In this document: piece by piece, positions 1-10,974 of the stretch | How the letters are laid out: each line of letters begins with the position of its first letter | How positions within the stretch are numbered: the first letter of the stretch is position 1 | Source: Pseudovirgaria hyperparasitica | Taxonomy: Eukaryota; Ascomycota; Dothideomycetes; Acrospermales; Acrospermaceae | Direction: 5' to 3' | NCBI RefSeq assembly: GCF_010093815.1 | Contig: NW_022985571.1 | Span: forward strand, 317,164-381,163 | Length of the DNA: 64,000 nucleotides | Program-made: the position numbers and the translations under genes | Notes under the pieces: generated by a model | Told to the model about the DNA's origin: nothing | The model's input: only the letters and a program-made list of their open reading frames with translations | Database searches by the model: none

Positions 1-272
1 TATAAGAACTTAATATTAATATCTAAGCTCTAATAGATACTATATTCTATAGTATTAATAGTTCTATTAAGTTATATAGTATCTATACTATTAAATATAG
101 TATCTAGAATAGTAGAGGGAAATAGAAACTCTACTACTCTATCTTTATTATAGTAGATAGTTTCTTTAATATAATTCTAGATATACTATAGCTTAAAAAA
201 TATAATCTAAAACTAGATTTTATTAAGAAGATAGCTAGCTAGCGTATAAACCTACCTTAATAGAAACTAGTA
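1..272. other. RIP-degraded AT-rich sequence, no recognisable feature
   Basis: This stretch is made almost wholly of A, T and short CTA/TAG words, with CA and TG nearly absent. I found no readable protein frame, terminal repeat or tail. It is the flank into which the Gypsy-B-type LTR at 273 inserted, or part of an older repeat. Confidence 0.5.
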
Positions 273-650
273 TAGTAAGCTATTCTTAGGCGTGTTTCTT
301 TTAAGGGAAGAGGTTTACTCTTTAATAAAATAGATGTAACTTTGTTATGTCTATCTCTTCTATATACTAAAAGTACTCTTTAATCTTATAACTACTTATT
401 AGGTCTCTTATATAATAGAATAGGTCTATATAATACTTATAATCGATTCTTTAATAACTATATCTATTAATTAATATCTATAGAAGTCTATAAATATAAA
501 GAAAAGCTAAATACTTAAATATTAGTAATAGAGAGTATATATATATCTTAAAATTAGTAGAGAAATATTCTCCTTAAGTATATAAATATACTATATAATT
601 AAGCTAGGGATATATATATATATATATAGGGCTATAGATACGGCCTTCTA
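273..650 (-). repeat. Gypsy-B-type LTR, 378 bp, strongly RIP-mutated
   Basis: The sequence aligns end to end with the 369-bp LTR at 6676-7044. It starts TAGTAAGCTAT (intact copy TGGTAAGCTAT) and ends GGCCTTCTA (intact copy GGCCTTCCA). The differences are mainly C-to-T and G-to-A at CA/TG, plus a few indels. Its right edge is followed by the same cytosine-rich stretch (complement of a polypurine tract) that follows the 6676 LTR. This makes it the 3' LTR of a minus-strand element. Confidence 0.8.
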
Positions 651-797
651 TATATACCTCCCCGGCCTATAGAACTACTACCCTTAGTAGTATAATAGCT
701 ACTATAGAAACTATATAGAAAATACCTAAAGAAACTATCTAGAAAATAAAGAAAAAGACTAATAATAAGTAGTTATTATAGATAAATATTAGTCTAG

Positions 798-830
798 ATT
801 ATTAGTTAAGGGTAGCCCTTAACTAATAAT
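798..830. repeat. Six-frame-stop palindrome, copy 1
   Basis: Perfect palindrome: 15-bp arms (ATTATTAGTTAAGGG and its complement) around a 3-nt centre TAG. It lies about 150 bp inside the LTR of the Gypsy-B-type fragment, the same place as in the two other Gypsy-B 3' ends. Confidence 0.95.
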
Positions 831-852
831 TAGATAGATTTAGATATCTATT

Positions 853-857
853 CTTAT
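853..857. repeat. Target-site duplication of Gypsy-A, left copy (CTTAT)
   Basis: CTTAT directly abuts the first base of the left Gypsy-A LTR and recurs directly after the right LTR at 45662-45666. A 5-bp duplication is normal for Ty3/Gypsy integrases. Confidence 0.88.
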
Positions 858-1386
858 TATAATAAAGCTTCTCTAGTAAGGATATGGCTTATCCCTAAAG
901 TAGCCTATTATATAGAGTATTCTAGCTTTTCTAAAGGTAAAGGTACTTAGAAGGCTCGGAAGAGTATAAGTAGATTTATAGTAAGTATTAATAGAGTATA
1001 AATAGTAACTAGCTAGTAGGCGAGTAAAGTAGTAATTATATTAGTATAAGTTTAAATTAATTACTATAGAACTATCTCTAGAGGTTAGATTTAAAGGGTC
1101 TATATAGTTCTACTAAGGTTCTTTAATTAGAATACTTATTCTAAGCGTCTAGTATATTACTTAGAATATTAGTATTCTATTTCTAATTACTTAGTAGACT
1201 ACTTAGAATATCTATTCTAAGTATCTATAATTAGCTCTCTCTATAGATATCTATCTTAGCCTTAGATTATTATCTAAGGCTATCTATAGTATTATAAGTA
1301 CCCCTTCTATATATTATACTATCTCTTATACTACTTATACTAGAGTCTATATATTCTTCTATAGTTATAGCTAGTAATTTATTATA
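858..1386 (-). repeat. Gypsy-A 3' LTR
   Basis: Nearly identical to 45133-45661 over 529 bp. The ends TATAATAAA and TTTATTATA form a 9-bp inverted repeat, the RIP-converted form of the usual TG...CA LTR ends. It is the 3' LTR because a purine-rich tract on the minus strand abuts its inner edge. Confidence 0.93.
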
Positions 1387-1402
1387 TAATACCCCTTCTA
1401 AG
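1387..1402 (-). other. Gypsy-A polypurine tract
   Basis: On the minus strand this reads AGAAGGGGTATTA directly before the 3' LTR, the position expected for the plus-strand DNA primer. It fixes the element orientation as minus. Confidence 0.65.
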
Positions 1403-4400
1403 ATAATTTATCCTAAAGTACTTCTATTACTACTTATAAGTAGATAGTTATTCTAACTTCCTCTAGTAAGGAGCTCCTTTCTCTTTACTTTTATTATATC
1501 TAGAGTTATAAAATTAGTTAAGTCTTCTAAGTCTAATCCGGTAAAATAGAGAGTTACTTTATCTATCTTAATTAATTATAAGAGTAATAAAATACCTTTC
1601 CCTTACTTATTTTATAAGAAATATAGTTTAACTTATAGAGTAATATTTATAAAGTCCGATAAGTATTTAGAGTATATTTATTAGAGTTATTTAGTAAGTA
1701 AATATAGAATTAAAGCTTTAAGTAAGTTATCTTATAAGTCTTCTTTCTTTTTATTAGGGTAGATTAGTAATATTTCTAGATAAGAAGGTCTATTCTAAGA
1801 AGGCTTGCCTTAAGCTAGAGAAAGAATATACGGCCGTTATCTAGCGAAAAGCTTAGTAGAATACTTAGACTACCTTTATATATCTAGAGCGTTTAGAGAA
1901 ATAGTAGAAGTTATTAGAGTATTATTAAAATAATATACTTTATTAGAATCTATTAGTAATAGATCTTAAGAAGAAGAAAGAGTAACTTAAATAATAATAG
2001 AGAGTTATTACTAAGAAGGTTCCGAATCCTCCCTTAGATTTAAATAATTCTTAGCTTAGTATAGAGAACTAGGCGAATCTAGACTTGATTAATAGACCTT
2101 CTATAATAGTTACTAGTAGTTTATTAAATATTCTCTAGGTTTCTAAGTATTTAATTTATATCTATAGCTCTTCTACTTAATTAGGTACTCTAATATTCTA
2201 TTACTAATTCTAGATTCTAGAATCTTTTTAACTTTAAATTCTTTATTTATAACTTTAATATTAGTTTTAACTTTTATATTACGTAGTACTAGTTCTAGTA
2301 ATAAGATATAAAATACTAGGTATATTCTTATATTCTAAGGTAAAGATAGTTTATAATTAACTTCTAAAATTTTTTATTTTATTCTAAAAGGTCTAATCTT
2401 CTTAAAGTCTAGTTTACTATTTAGTTATTATATCTTAACGTTTTTTTATATAAGGAATACTAGGTCTTCCCCCTTTAGAGATAGTCTCTTTATTCTTTTC
2501 TAATTTATATATTTTACTATTCTTTTATTTATAAAGGAAAGTTTAGTTTATAGTTCTAAGTATAGCTTATATAGTTATTCTACCTTAATCTTTACTTTTA
2601 GTATAGATTATTCTAGTTTATAATTATAGCTAGCTATAGAGTTAAATCTATAGTTTATATAGAATAGTAAAGTTTTAGTTATTAAGGTTATCGCACTATT
2701 ATAGACGAATTAAGCTAGTAGTAGTAGTTCTATCTAATTATTTTATTATTTATTAATATAGTATTATAAGTATTATTCTAGTATTCTATTTAGAATCTCT
2801 ATTTATCTATCTATCTATAGATAATAGACTATTAATAGTTAGTAACTTATTCTAAGCTATTATACTAGGCTTTTCTAAAAGTTTAATATAAAGAGCTTAT
2901 CTCTATTAGATATAATACTATTAGATAATCTATAGTTTACTATAACTACTTATAGAAATATATAGACTATTTCTTCTATATCTATATTCTTTTAATATAA
3001 TATAAAGTAGATATACTTTATAAGTTTATTAACTACTACTAGTATAATATTATACTATACTTATAAAACTAGTTCTCTTAAGAGTAGTAGATCTATTATA
3101 AAATCTATAGAGATTATTTTCTAAGTATATAATAGTAGGGGAATTAGTTAGAATTCTCTATATAGTTTATATCTATTAGATTAGCTTTTACTATATAGAA
3201 TATAGTTCTATATAACTTCTTTAATAACTTATCTTTTCTTATAGATTATATAGTATCTCTTAAATTATTTATAAGTTTTTATTTCTTCTTAGTATCTATA
3301 TATTAGACCTTTATAGAATTCTTTAATAAAGTAATAGATCTTATCTCTAGGAATTATACTTCTTCCCTTAGAGTCTTTAAGTATAAATTCTTTTTATATT
3401 ACTATAATATATTATATTAGTCTAAGGTTTCTATCTTTAGTAACTTCTAATATAGTCTATTCTATAGTAGGTTCTTTTTACTTATATTCCGCTTATTAGC
3501 TAAGGGCGTTAGCTCTTCTACTTTTAGATTTCTTATAGTATATAATCTAAATATTAAATTCTATAAGAAGCTTATATTAACTAATTTACTTCTTTTATAG
3601 TTCCTTTATTATAGTAAAGGTTATAAGATTCTTATAGTTAGTATATATTTTTATTATATAGTCTAATCTATAAAGATAGCTTCTCTATTCCTTAAGGTAT
3701 TTAATAATAGTATAGAGTTCTTTTTTATAGATTAGCTAGTTTATTTCTAATCCTTAGAATTTTTAGAAGTAAAATACTATAGAAGATCTTTTCTCTTATT
3801 TATCTATCTAGGTTAACTACCCTTTAATAGTAAATTCTAATATATCTATCTCTAAGTTTCTCTATTTAATATATCTTTAATACTAGTTTAGTTATAATAG
3901 ATTCTTTTAACTACTAAAATACTTATTTCTATCTTAGTTTCTATTTAAATATTATATTCTTCTTTATAAGCTTATATAGTAGGGCTATTTTTATAGAATA
4001 GTTATATATAAATTTCCTATAAAAGTTCATAAATCTAGTAAATCCTTAGATTTCCTTAACTATCTTAGATTACTTCTAATTTTTAATAACCTTAATTTTC
4101 TTTAGATCTATTTATATTTCTCTAGATATAATCTTAAATTCTAGAAATATAACTTTCTATATATAGAAGATACTCTTCTTTAATTCTACTAGTAGATTTA
4201 CTATTTATAGTTTCTAAAGTATCTTATATATATATTCTCTATACTCTAATAGATTCTTTAAATAAATTAATATATTATCTAGGTAGACTATTATAAAGTA
4301 GTTAAGGTATTTTCTTAATATATTATTAATTAGTATCTAAAATATAGCTAGTATATTAGTTAGTCTAAATAGTATTACTAGATATTTATAGTAGCTATAA

Positions 4401-5016
4401 TAAGTCTAAAAGGCTATTTTCTATTTATCTTCTTCTACTATATATATAAGATTATAGACTTCTTATAAATCTATTATAGTAAAGTACTAAGCTTCTATAA
4501 GTTAGTTCTATAACTTATTAATTTAGGGTAAAGAATATTAGTTTTTAATAGTAATATTATTTAGATATTAATAGTCTATATAGAGTTATTTACTTCTATC
4601 TTTCTTTAGTATAAAGAGTATTAGATATTCTATAGGTAATTTAGATAGTTAGATATATCCTTTTACTTCTATTTTCTTAATATATTATCGCGTTATTTCT
4701 AGTTATTTTTTAGTAAGTTAAGATATACTTTTAAATATAGGCGATATTCCTAGTTAGAGTATTATTATATAATTATATAGACTATACTTTAGTAGTTCTA
4801 TCTTAAGTTCTTCTTTAAAGATAATATAATATTAGTAATATTTCTTTAGTATAAGTATATTATTTATCTTTCAAATCTATTTATCTATAGATATACTTTA
4901 TTATACTATATATTTCTTATATAAGAGTCCGCTCTCTATATTATCTTACTTATTATTAAGCTTCTAAATATAGTAGATAGACTTTCTAGTTATTAGCGCC
5001 TTTATAGATTTATTAA
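1403..5016 (-). pseudogene. Gypsy-A pol 3' half: reverse transcriptase, RNase H, integrase (RIP-degraded)
   Basis: Minus-strand translation shows Ty3/Gypsy pol in order. The RT fingers/palm lie to the right. A VYLDN-ILIY block at 4268-4288 is the catalytic YLDD box, second Asp changed to Asn by a G-to-A transition. A FRLTN-type block at about 4335-4380 corresponds to FGL-NAP. RNase H is recognisable at about 3650-3850 (E-T-D start, then F-KFQGLEIN and KELYTI). Integrase core starts near 3100 with an I-S-I-D-F-I block carrying the first catalytic Asp. Stops are TAG/TAA where Gln or Trp is expected. The 5' continuation lies beyond LINE A at 34275. Certainly non-functional. Confidence 0.88.
5003..5016. 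repeat. Target-site duplication of LINE A, left copy
   Basis: TATAGATTTATTAA here is repeated exactly at 34261-34274, directly after the ATT-repeat tail of LINE A. A 14-bp duplication fits target-primed insertion of a LINE. Confidence 0.88.
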
Positions 5017-5354
5017 TAACTATACCTTATAGACTATTATACTAATAACTCGTATAATATTCTATATAACTATAGAAGATATTAAAAAAAACTTCTCACA
5101 CCCTAACGGACTAAACTAGTTAATTCGGGGCAAAACAGCGATTTACATACATTAAACGATAGAGTATACTAAGTATAATAACCTCCGACACACGTGTGTA
5201 CGTATAGTATATAATACGCGACGATACCGACGTATAGAGACACTATATATAGTTACTTAAAGACTCTTTAATAACACGAGTATAGACTATATCTAATAAA
5301 CGCCGATATGCTAACCCCCTTTTATTAGTTAAGGGCTACCCGTAACTAATAACC
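5017..5354 (+). other. LINE A 5' untranslated region
   Basis: From about 5087 this aligns with LINE B (35050-35301) and, in reverse, with LINE D (58415-58690). Shared blocks include the TTCGGGG word and the palindrome that closes the region. No ORF is visible. Tad/Jockey-type LINEs usually carry an internal promoter here; none can be delimited from sequence alone. Confidence 0.6.
5322..5352. repeat. Six-frame-stop palindrome, copy 2, 2 bp before LINE A ORF1
   Basis: 31-bp palindrome with one mismatched arm base (CCGTAAC for CCTTAAC). It ends two bases before the ATG of ORF1, so a stable hairpin would sit at the start codon of the mRNA. Confidence 0.93.
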
Positions 5355-6670
5355 ATGGCGGCCTTAGGCATTATAATACCCTAGTATACGCCGGATATAC
5401 CCCTACTAGTATAGTAGAAACGGCTATATAGCGATATTAATATAGATAGCTAGATACCTATCTAAAATATAGAAACTAACTAAGGGTATAAAGTACTATA
5501 GATAACCTAGACCGAGGGGACCCTGAGAGGGGAGACTCTCCTAGATAAAATTAAATACTAGGTAATACGTATAGAGAGGGACGCCGAGAAGGGAAAGAAG
5601 ACCCTTCTTTATATATTCCGGGACCTTATCCGGAACCTAAGAGGAATTATAGAGGAAGAAAGGAAGTCGCTATAAGAGGAACCTAGTAGTAGACTTAACC
5701 GAATAGAAGCTAGTCTACGGAGAATCTAGGAAGAGCTATTCTAAGGTAAGCGCCCTAATACGTGGGCTTAGATTATAGTAATACCCGGAGCCACCGCACT
5801 AAGGACTACTAGGACCATAGATAGAGCATATAGTATATATATTATAATCTAGGATAAGGACACGCTAGCGTAGGTCTAATAGATATCCCTAAAGGAAATT
5901 ATAAATAAGATTAATAAATAGAAAGGAATATAGTTAAGCGTCGTGGCTACTAAAGTTACACTAGATAGAGTAGTACTTACTACTATAATAAATACTACGT
6001 AGTAAAACATCTCGCGAGATCCGAATATAATAGGTAGTATCTTCCCTAGCGCGTCTATTAGGGTAGCTATATACCCGATTATAGTATACGTAGTACCCGT
6101 GTAGGGATAGACTATCGGAGCGGAGGATATTACGCGTATAGAATAATCTAACACGCGAAAATACCTAGGGATTAAGATTGTAAAAGCGTAGTAGAAGAAC
6201 CTATAGGCGATTAAGACGACGGCGAAAAAACACTCTACTATAATTATAGAGCTCCGAGACCCCGCCCTTATATAATATATTATATAGGAGGGATTCCTAA
6301 TAGAAGAAGAGCTCCTTATAGCCGAGCCATAGAATAGAGTATAGATAATAATATAGTACTTTAACTATTAAGGGTATAGATATACTATATAAAGGTACTT
6401 ATAGAAGACTAAGTACGGATAGTACTATAGAGACTACGCTATATAGAAGTACCCTTATAAACCACGAGGAGACGGACTAAGAAATAGGGACATAGTATAG
6501 TATTTAAACTACGACGAGAAACACCCGTTATGGTCGTTAACGTATATAAAACGTAAATAGATTATAGAATACATTCATATAATAAAAGCGAGAGGCGCGA
6601 GATAGTTATAGAATATAATACCTACTATAAGCCCTTCCTTTATAATACCCCTAACCTCCCCTCCGGAAGG
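5355..6670 (+). pseudogene. LINE A ORF1 (gag-like, zinc knuckles), RIP-degraded and cut by Gypsy-B
   Basis: The frame starts at an ATG followed by GCG GCC (Met-Ala-Ala), conserved in LINE B at 35302. It runs in one frame to the Gypsy-B insertion with only TAG/TAA breaks. The N-terminal half is charged and helical. The C-terminal part has the zinc-knuckle cluster starting at 6357, pattern YFNYxGYxYTI where the Tyr residues stand for original Cys or His, matching LINE B ORF1. The role by family is an RNA-binding nucleocapsid-like protein packaging LINE RNA. The last codons and the start of ORF2 continue at 30569. Confidence 0.82.
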
Positions 6671-6675
6671 TAGTA
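6671..6675. repeat. Target-site duplication of outer Gypsy-B, left copy (TAGTA)
   Basis: TAGTA precedes the LTR at 6676 and follows the LTR ending at 30563 (30564-30568). LINE A homology resumes exactly there when compared with LINE B. Confidence 0.88.
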
Positions 6676-7044
6676 TGGTAAGCTATCGCCACGTATATCC
6701 CTTTTTATAAATGGCTATGTTCTTAGTATAGTAGTCGCGACGAACTCACAAGTATCTCTTCTAGGTATTATAAGTTCTCTTTGAACGCACGACTTCTTAT
6801 TAGTTCTCTTTTATAATAGGACGGGTCTATATAATACTCTTAATTAATTCTTTAATAGCTAAGCCTAATAATCAATACCTATAGAGGCCTATGAACGTAA
6901 GAAAAGGTCGAATTATCGAATATTAGTGATGGGGGAAGCATGCCGAGTAGAATGACCGAGGAAAATGCCCTCCTTAAATATATAATAAAGCCATGTAATC
7001 GAGCTAGGGACACATACATATAGGGCTATAGGAGCGGCCTTCCA
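6676..7044 (-). repeat. Outer Gypsy-B 3' LTR, 369 bp
   Basis: Starts TGGTAAGCTATCG and ends GCGGCCTTCCA; TGG...CCA are the terminal inverted bases. The reverse complement is found at 9945-10313 and 20987-21355, and a direct copy at 30195-30563. Differences between copies are mainly RIP-type transitions. Confidence 0.95.
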
Positions 7045-7192
7045 TATATACCTCCCCGGCCTATAGAACTACTACCCTTAGTAGTATAGTAACCGTGTAA
7101 GAAACCGTGTAAAGAACGCCTAAAAGAAAGACCTTAATATGAATAAAATGCGCCCCTAGTAAACCTCTCGGCGCGGGTAAACCTTAGCCCGG

Positions 7193-7225
7193 ATTATTAG
7201 TTAAGGGCAGCCCTTAACTAATAAT
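7193..7225. repeat. Six-frame-stop palindrome, copy 3, after the Gypsy-B extra ORF
   Basis: Perfect 33-bp palindrome with centre CAG. On the minus strand it lies just downstream of the end of the extra ORF, about 150 bp before the 3' LTR. Confidence 0.95.
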
Positions 7226-7250
7226 TAGGTAGGCTTTCAGGCGCCTAATC

Positions 7251-9944
7251 TTAGTACTCGAGGTCGCGAGCCAGCTTCTAAAGAATTATATCACTTATCT
7301 TAGAGAGGTTAGATTCCTCCTCGTCGGATAGTTTATTAGACCTCTCCTATCCGTAGAAGTTCTCTTTAATATTATCTAGGCCCGCGTCGGGCTCGAATTT
7401 CTTAAAATTAATTAGCCGCTTAGCGGCGCGCGCCTCGTTAAATTCCTTCTAGAATAACCTATCCCCATAGACTAGCTTTTCCTACCTTACTATTTTCTTA
7501 AAGGTCTCCACGAATACCCTCGAGCCCTCCTTAAACTAGGCGTCTACCTTAGCTTTAAGTTATTAAGGACTTACGTTAAGCCACGTAGCTACCTCTTCTT
7601 TTACCTTCTAGCTATTCTATCTTTTACGGCCGACTAATACGTTACTAACGGCGTTAAAACTCGGGAGTTAAACTACGGCTAGGAAGGTAAAAGGAATCGC
7701 GCTATATTTATTAGAAAATCCTAACGGAGACGTAGGTCCCGGAGTTAAATTCCTATAAGCTACTACGAGTTATTCCTATGTACCTATTTTAGGTACTTCT
7801 ATTATTATATAATTAGGGCTAATCGTAATATACCATGGAAGCATCGTACGTCTTCCACCCTTTACGGGACCCTAGGCGCCGTATATTATTAGTAGGCTAG
7901 AGATGCGTACTTTAAGGGACTAGTAGGGGACCGGAACGAAGGGACTAAATCGTTTCCTATTATCTATATTATAGATCTTATCGTTAATAGCCGTAATTAT
8001 ACTGTTTCGATTGACCCCCTCGCGGAGCTTAGCCTTCGACTACTATTTATTTAAGAACTTATAGAAGCGGGGAACGATTATAGTATAGTCGTCACTTCGT
8101 TCATCGTCGAGACTAATACTCCCCTAGATTATATTAAACCCGTGTCTATCGCTAGGATCGAGGATTCGATTGATAGCGTTATTAAGATACTTAAAACCCG
8201 TCTTATTGCCCCTATCCTAGGACTTCGCATAGTACGGGTATAAGATTAGATAGTAGTTAAGATCGGGCCGAAGAGCGATATAGGTAAGCTAGTAAAGTAG
8301 GTATTACCTAATAAACTATTAGATATAGGAGTGGTATATAGTTCGTAGCTAGCCGTAGTTCGATTTCTTATTAAATATACGCTAGTAGTACTTATATATA
8401 TTAAATTCATCCCTCGCGAGTTCTAGGATACTCTTATTAAGTATAGAGGTCGTCTTTTTAAGTGGCTCGAAGAGCCCTTTAATATTAATACTTCTAGTAC
8501 GTTCCCACTTATCGAAGAGTTACCTACCTATTCTACCGTCCTCCTTCTAAATTATAAATATAATACTAGTAAGAATGGTTTTAATATTAATAACTTACTT
8601 CGGGGTCTCTAGGGCCTAGTAACGATAGACATCTAATGCCTCTATCGGATAAGGTAGCCGCGCGTACTTCGCGAACTAGGTATAGCGGTCCTTATAAACT
8701 TTAAGGGCCCCCACGTTATCTCTAAACTCATATACTATTTTAAGTCTCGCTACTAGGTTCAAGTAGGACACGCTAACGAGTATATTATTCTTTCTAGCCA
8801 CGTCTTAGTAATGCTTATAGTAGACTTTATACGGAATAGCCATATTACCTATCTACGCTTTCTAGCGCACTAGTAGGGCCATTCCCTTAATGCTCGTAAA
8901 ATTCTTCTTTAATAATATAGCTACCTTAAAAGTCTTCGTTACTAAAGGCGCGTATTAATACTTCTTAGGCTCGTCCTCTTCCTCGACCGATACTATTATC
9001 TTAGGGTATGAACTAAGAATAACCGGGGATTATTATATAGGCGCCCCTAGTAATTACTAAGGGCTGGTAGATAAGGCACGTCCGCGAGTAGGTTTTATCG
9101 GCGTGGCCGTAATAGGTACTAAAGAGGTTCTTACATAGCCCGGTAAGGGACGTTTACTAGTAGTAGTAGGAGGAATACTTACTTTAAACGGACGACTAGC
9201 TTCGAAGAGACGATATACTACTAAACTAGAAGGCGTGCTTCGTGGAGGGGACTTCACCGTAGGCGTTACCTATACTAGTTTTAGCGATGGTAAGGTCTAA
9301 GGCGGAGGCGATGTACTTATCTCTTTAATTTATAGATAGTATTTAACGGGCCTATAAACCATTCTACTTATCCGTGACTATTAACTAGCGGGGATAATAA
9401 GTCCCGTCTTATTATAGAACGTTAGTTTATTTTATCGGCTAGGGTAGTTCGAGAGTTACTAGAGAGATAGACCGTCCTCGTTACTATCGCTAGCTAGGGT
9501 AGTATTGATATTAGAGCTCTAAAGATATACCTTGATTCCCCTTCCCTTCTATCCCTAGCCGATTCGGGACTATAGGGATGCATTTAACTAGTTCCTCGCT
9601 CTCGCCTATGTCCGCACTCGTAAGAGCGCTACTAGCTTTTCTATAAAGTTCTATATTTACTAGAGCTGTCCGAGGGCGGATTAGAGTAACTAGCCGTTAT
9701 TATTAGGGAGGTCTTTTCGCTAGTTTTATAGGATTGTATTTTTAGCTTTTAGGATGCGGGAGTTAGTGTCTCTTCCACGACGAATTATCTTATAGACTTC
9801 TTTCGGAATAGAGGAGTTAATCTTTGCCTTACTATACTCTATTACGGCTCCTACTTCCTAGAAGAGGTTAACTATACTACTGAAGAGCTATTCTATAAGG
9901 CTGGTGATGTAAAGGAGATTATTAAACGTGTCTAGAATATAGTA
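7251..9944 (-). pseudogene. Outer Gypsy-B extra ORF, C-terminal part (unrecognised protein)
   Basis: Reverse-complement counterpart of 18093-20780 with no net length change over 7193-9257. Minus-strand translation follows one frame of about 890 codons interrupted by RIP-type stops. A locally clean piece is 9057-9257 (Ser/Thr/Pro/Arg-rich, containing PPRSTPSS). It is separated from its N-terminal part (21356-21687) by the inner Gypsy-B insertion. I do not recognise the family; see the inner copy for detail. Confidence 0.75.
9940..9944. repeat. Target-site duplication of inner Gypsy-B, left copy (TAGTA)
   Basis: Abuts the inner 5' LTR. The right copy at 21356-21360 reads TAATA, one G-to-A (RIP-type) change. 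Joined across the inner element, the extra ORF resumes in frame with one additional codon relative to the inner copy. Confidence 0.75.
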
Positions 9945-10313
9945 TAGAAGGCCGCTCCTACAGCCCTACATGTATGTGTCCCTAGCTCGATTACATGGCT
10001 TCATTGTATATTTAAGGAGGGCGTTTTCCTCGGTCATTCTGCTCGGCACGCTTCCCCCATCACTAATATTCGACGATTCGACCTTTCCTTATGTTTATAG
10101 GCCTCTATAGGTATTGATTATTAGGCTTAGCTATTGAAGAATTGATTAAGAGTATTATATAGACCCGTCCTATCGTAAAAGAGAACTAATAAGAAGTTAT
10201 ACGTTCAAAGAGAACTTATAATACCTAGGAGAGATACTTATAAGTTCGTCGCGACTACTATACTAAGAATATAGCTATTTATAAAAAGGGACACACGTAG
10301 CGATAGCTTACTA
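9945..10313 (+). repeat. Inner Gypsy-B 5' LTR, 369 bp
   Basis: Begins TAGAAGGCCGCTCC (TGG converted to TAG) and ends AGCTTACTA (CCA converted to CTA). Same length as the three other Gypsy-B LTRs inside LINE A. Confidence 0.95.
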
Positions 10314-10848
10314 TAATTTTAGAGGTCGTACCTAGACTACGAACTTATAGGGGGAGATTAGAACTCCGAAACTAGCTTAGGGGAAGTATATAGCGTGTCT
10401 AATAAGGTAGTCTAGACTTACTAGATTAAAGCCACGAGTCCGGAAAACAGGGAGTCTAGAGTCGCTAGGGGCTAGCCTCTTAAAAGTAGCCGTAAAAAGC
10501 ATGCGTATACTAATATAGGTGATAGCGCGACTCGAAAATGTCTTAGGGGAATAGAATATAAAATAGGGCTAGATGAAGTAGCAAAGAAGAGTTCAAAAAC
10601 GATAAATATAACCTGTTTAGTACTACTATAGCTATTATTTATAAACACGGCTACACGAGTATACTACTTTAGGAACGCCTTACACGAAGATAATAATATA
10701 AGTAGGATACCGTAAACCTTATATCGATAAAGACGATAGTAATAGTTTACCTTATAAAGGGATTAATTAATATAGAGAAGGGATAATAGGTGTTATAGGT
10801 AGACGTATTGGGCCAACCTTTAGTTAAGGTAATCCCTTAACTAATAAC
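10314..10848 (+). other. Gypsy-B leader between 5' LTR and gag
   Basis: No recognised gene. The primer-binding site should lie in its first 20 bases, but I could not match it to a particular tRNA. The region ends in a palindrome copy (10819-10847), after which the gag frame is open. The counterpart in the outer copy is 29660-30194. Confidence 0.55.
10819..10847. repeat. Six-frame-stop palindrome, copy 4, ahead of gag
   Basis: Imperfect form with arms TTTAGTTAAGG and CCTTAACTAATAA and an altered centre (TAATC). The gag frame (codon phase of the ATG at 10975) can be read back to this palindrome with only TAA breaks. Confidence 0.88.
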
Positions 10849-10974
10849 CTTACCCCTAGCGTCTCCACTAGTACACCTACTACTAGTAATAGTGCGATAG
10901 GAGCTTAAAATAACGACCTAGTAACTCGTAGAGAGATACTTAACTTCTTCGTAGTATTTGCGCGATAAGGAAGG

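Larger units (their letters stand above)
651..857 (-). mobile_element. 3'-terminal internal fragment of a Gypsy-B-type element
   Basis: This stretch matches 7045-7250 of the outer Gypsy-B copy: polypurine tract complement, an untranslated stretch, the 33-bp palindrome and the first bases after it. It stops abruptly at the Gypsy-A insertion. The rest of the element is not recognisable to the right of Gypsy-A (45667 onward), so the flank relationship is unresolved. Confidence 0.7.

Noticed and set aside
605-630. TA-repeat as a promoter TATA element
   Set aside because: Within a RIP-mutated LTR; the run was made by CA/TG loss and has no positional support as a promoter.
5876-6154. Minus-strand open frame of 92 codons
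   Set aside because: It is the antisense shadow of LINE A ORF1, and a partial shadow recurs in LINE B at 35820-36014 at the same place. Removal of CA/TG lowers stop codons in some antisense phases.
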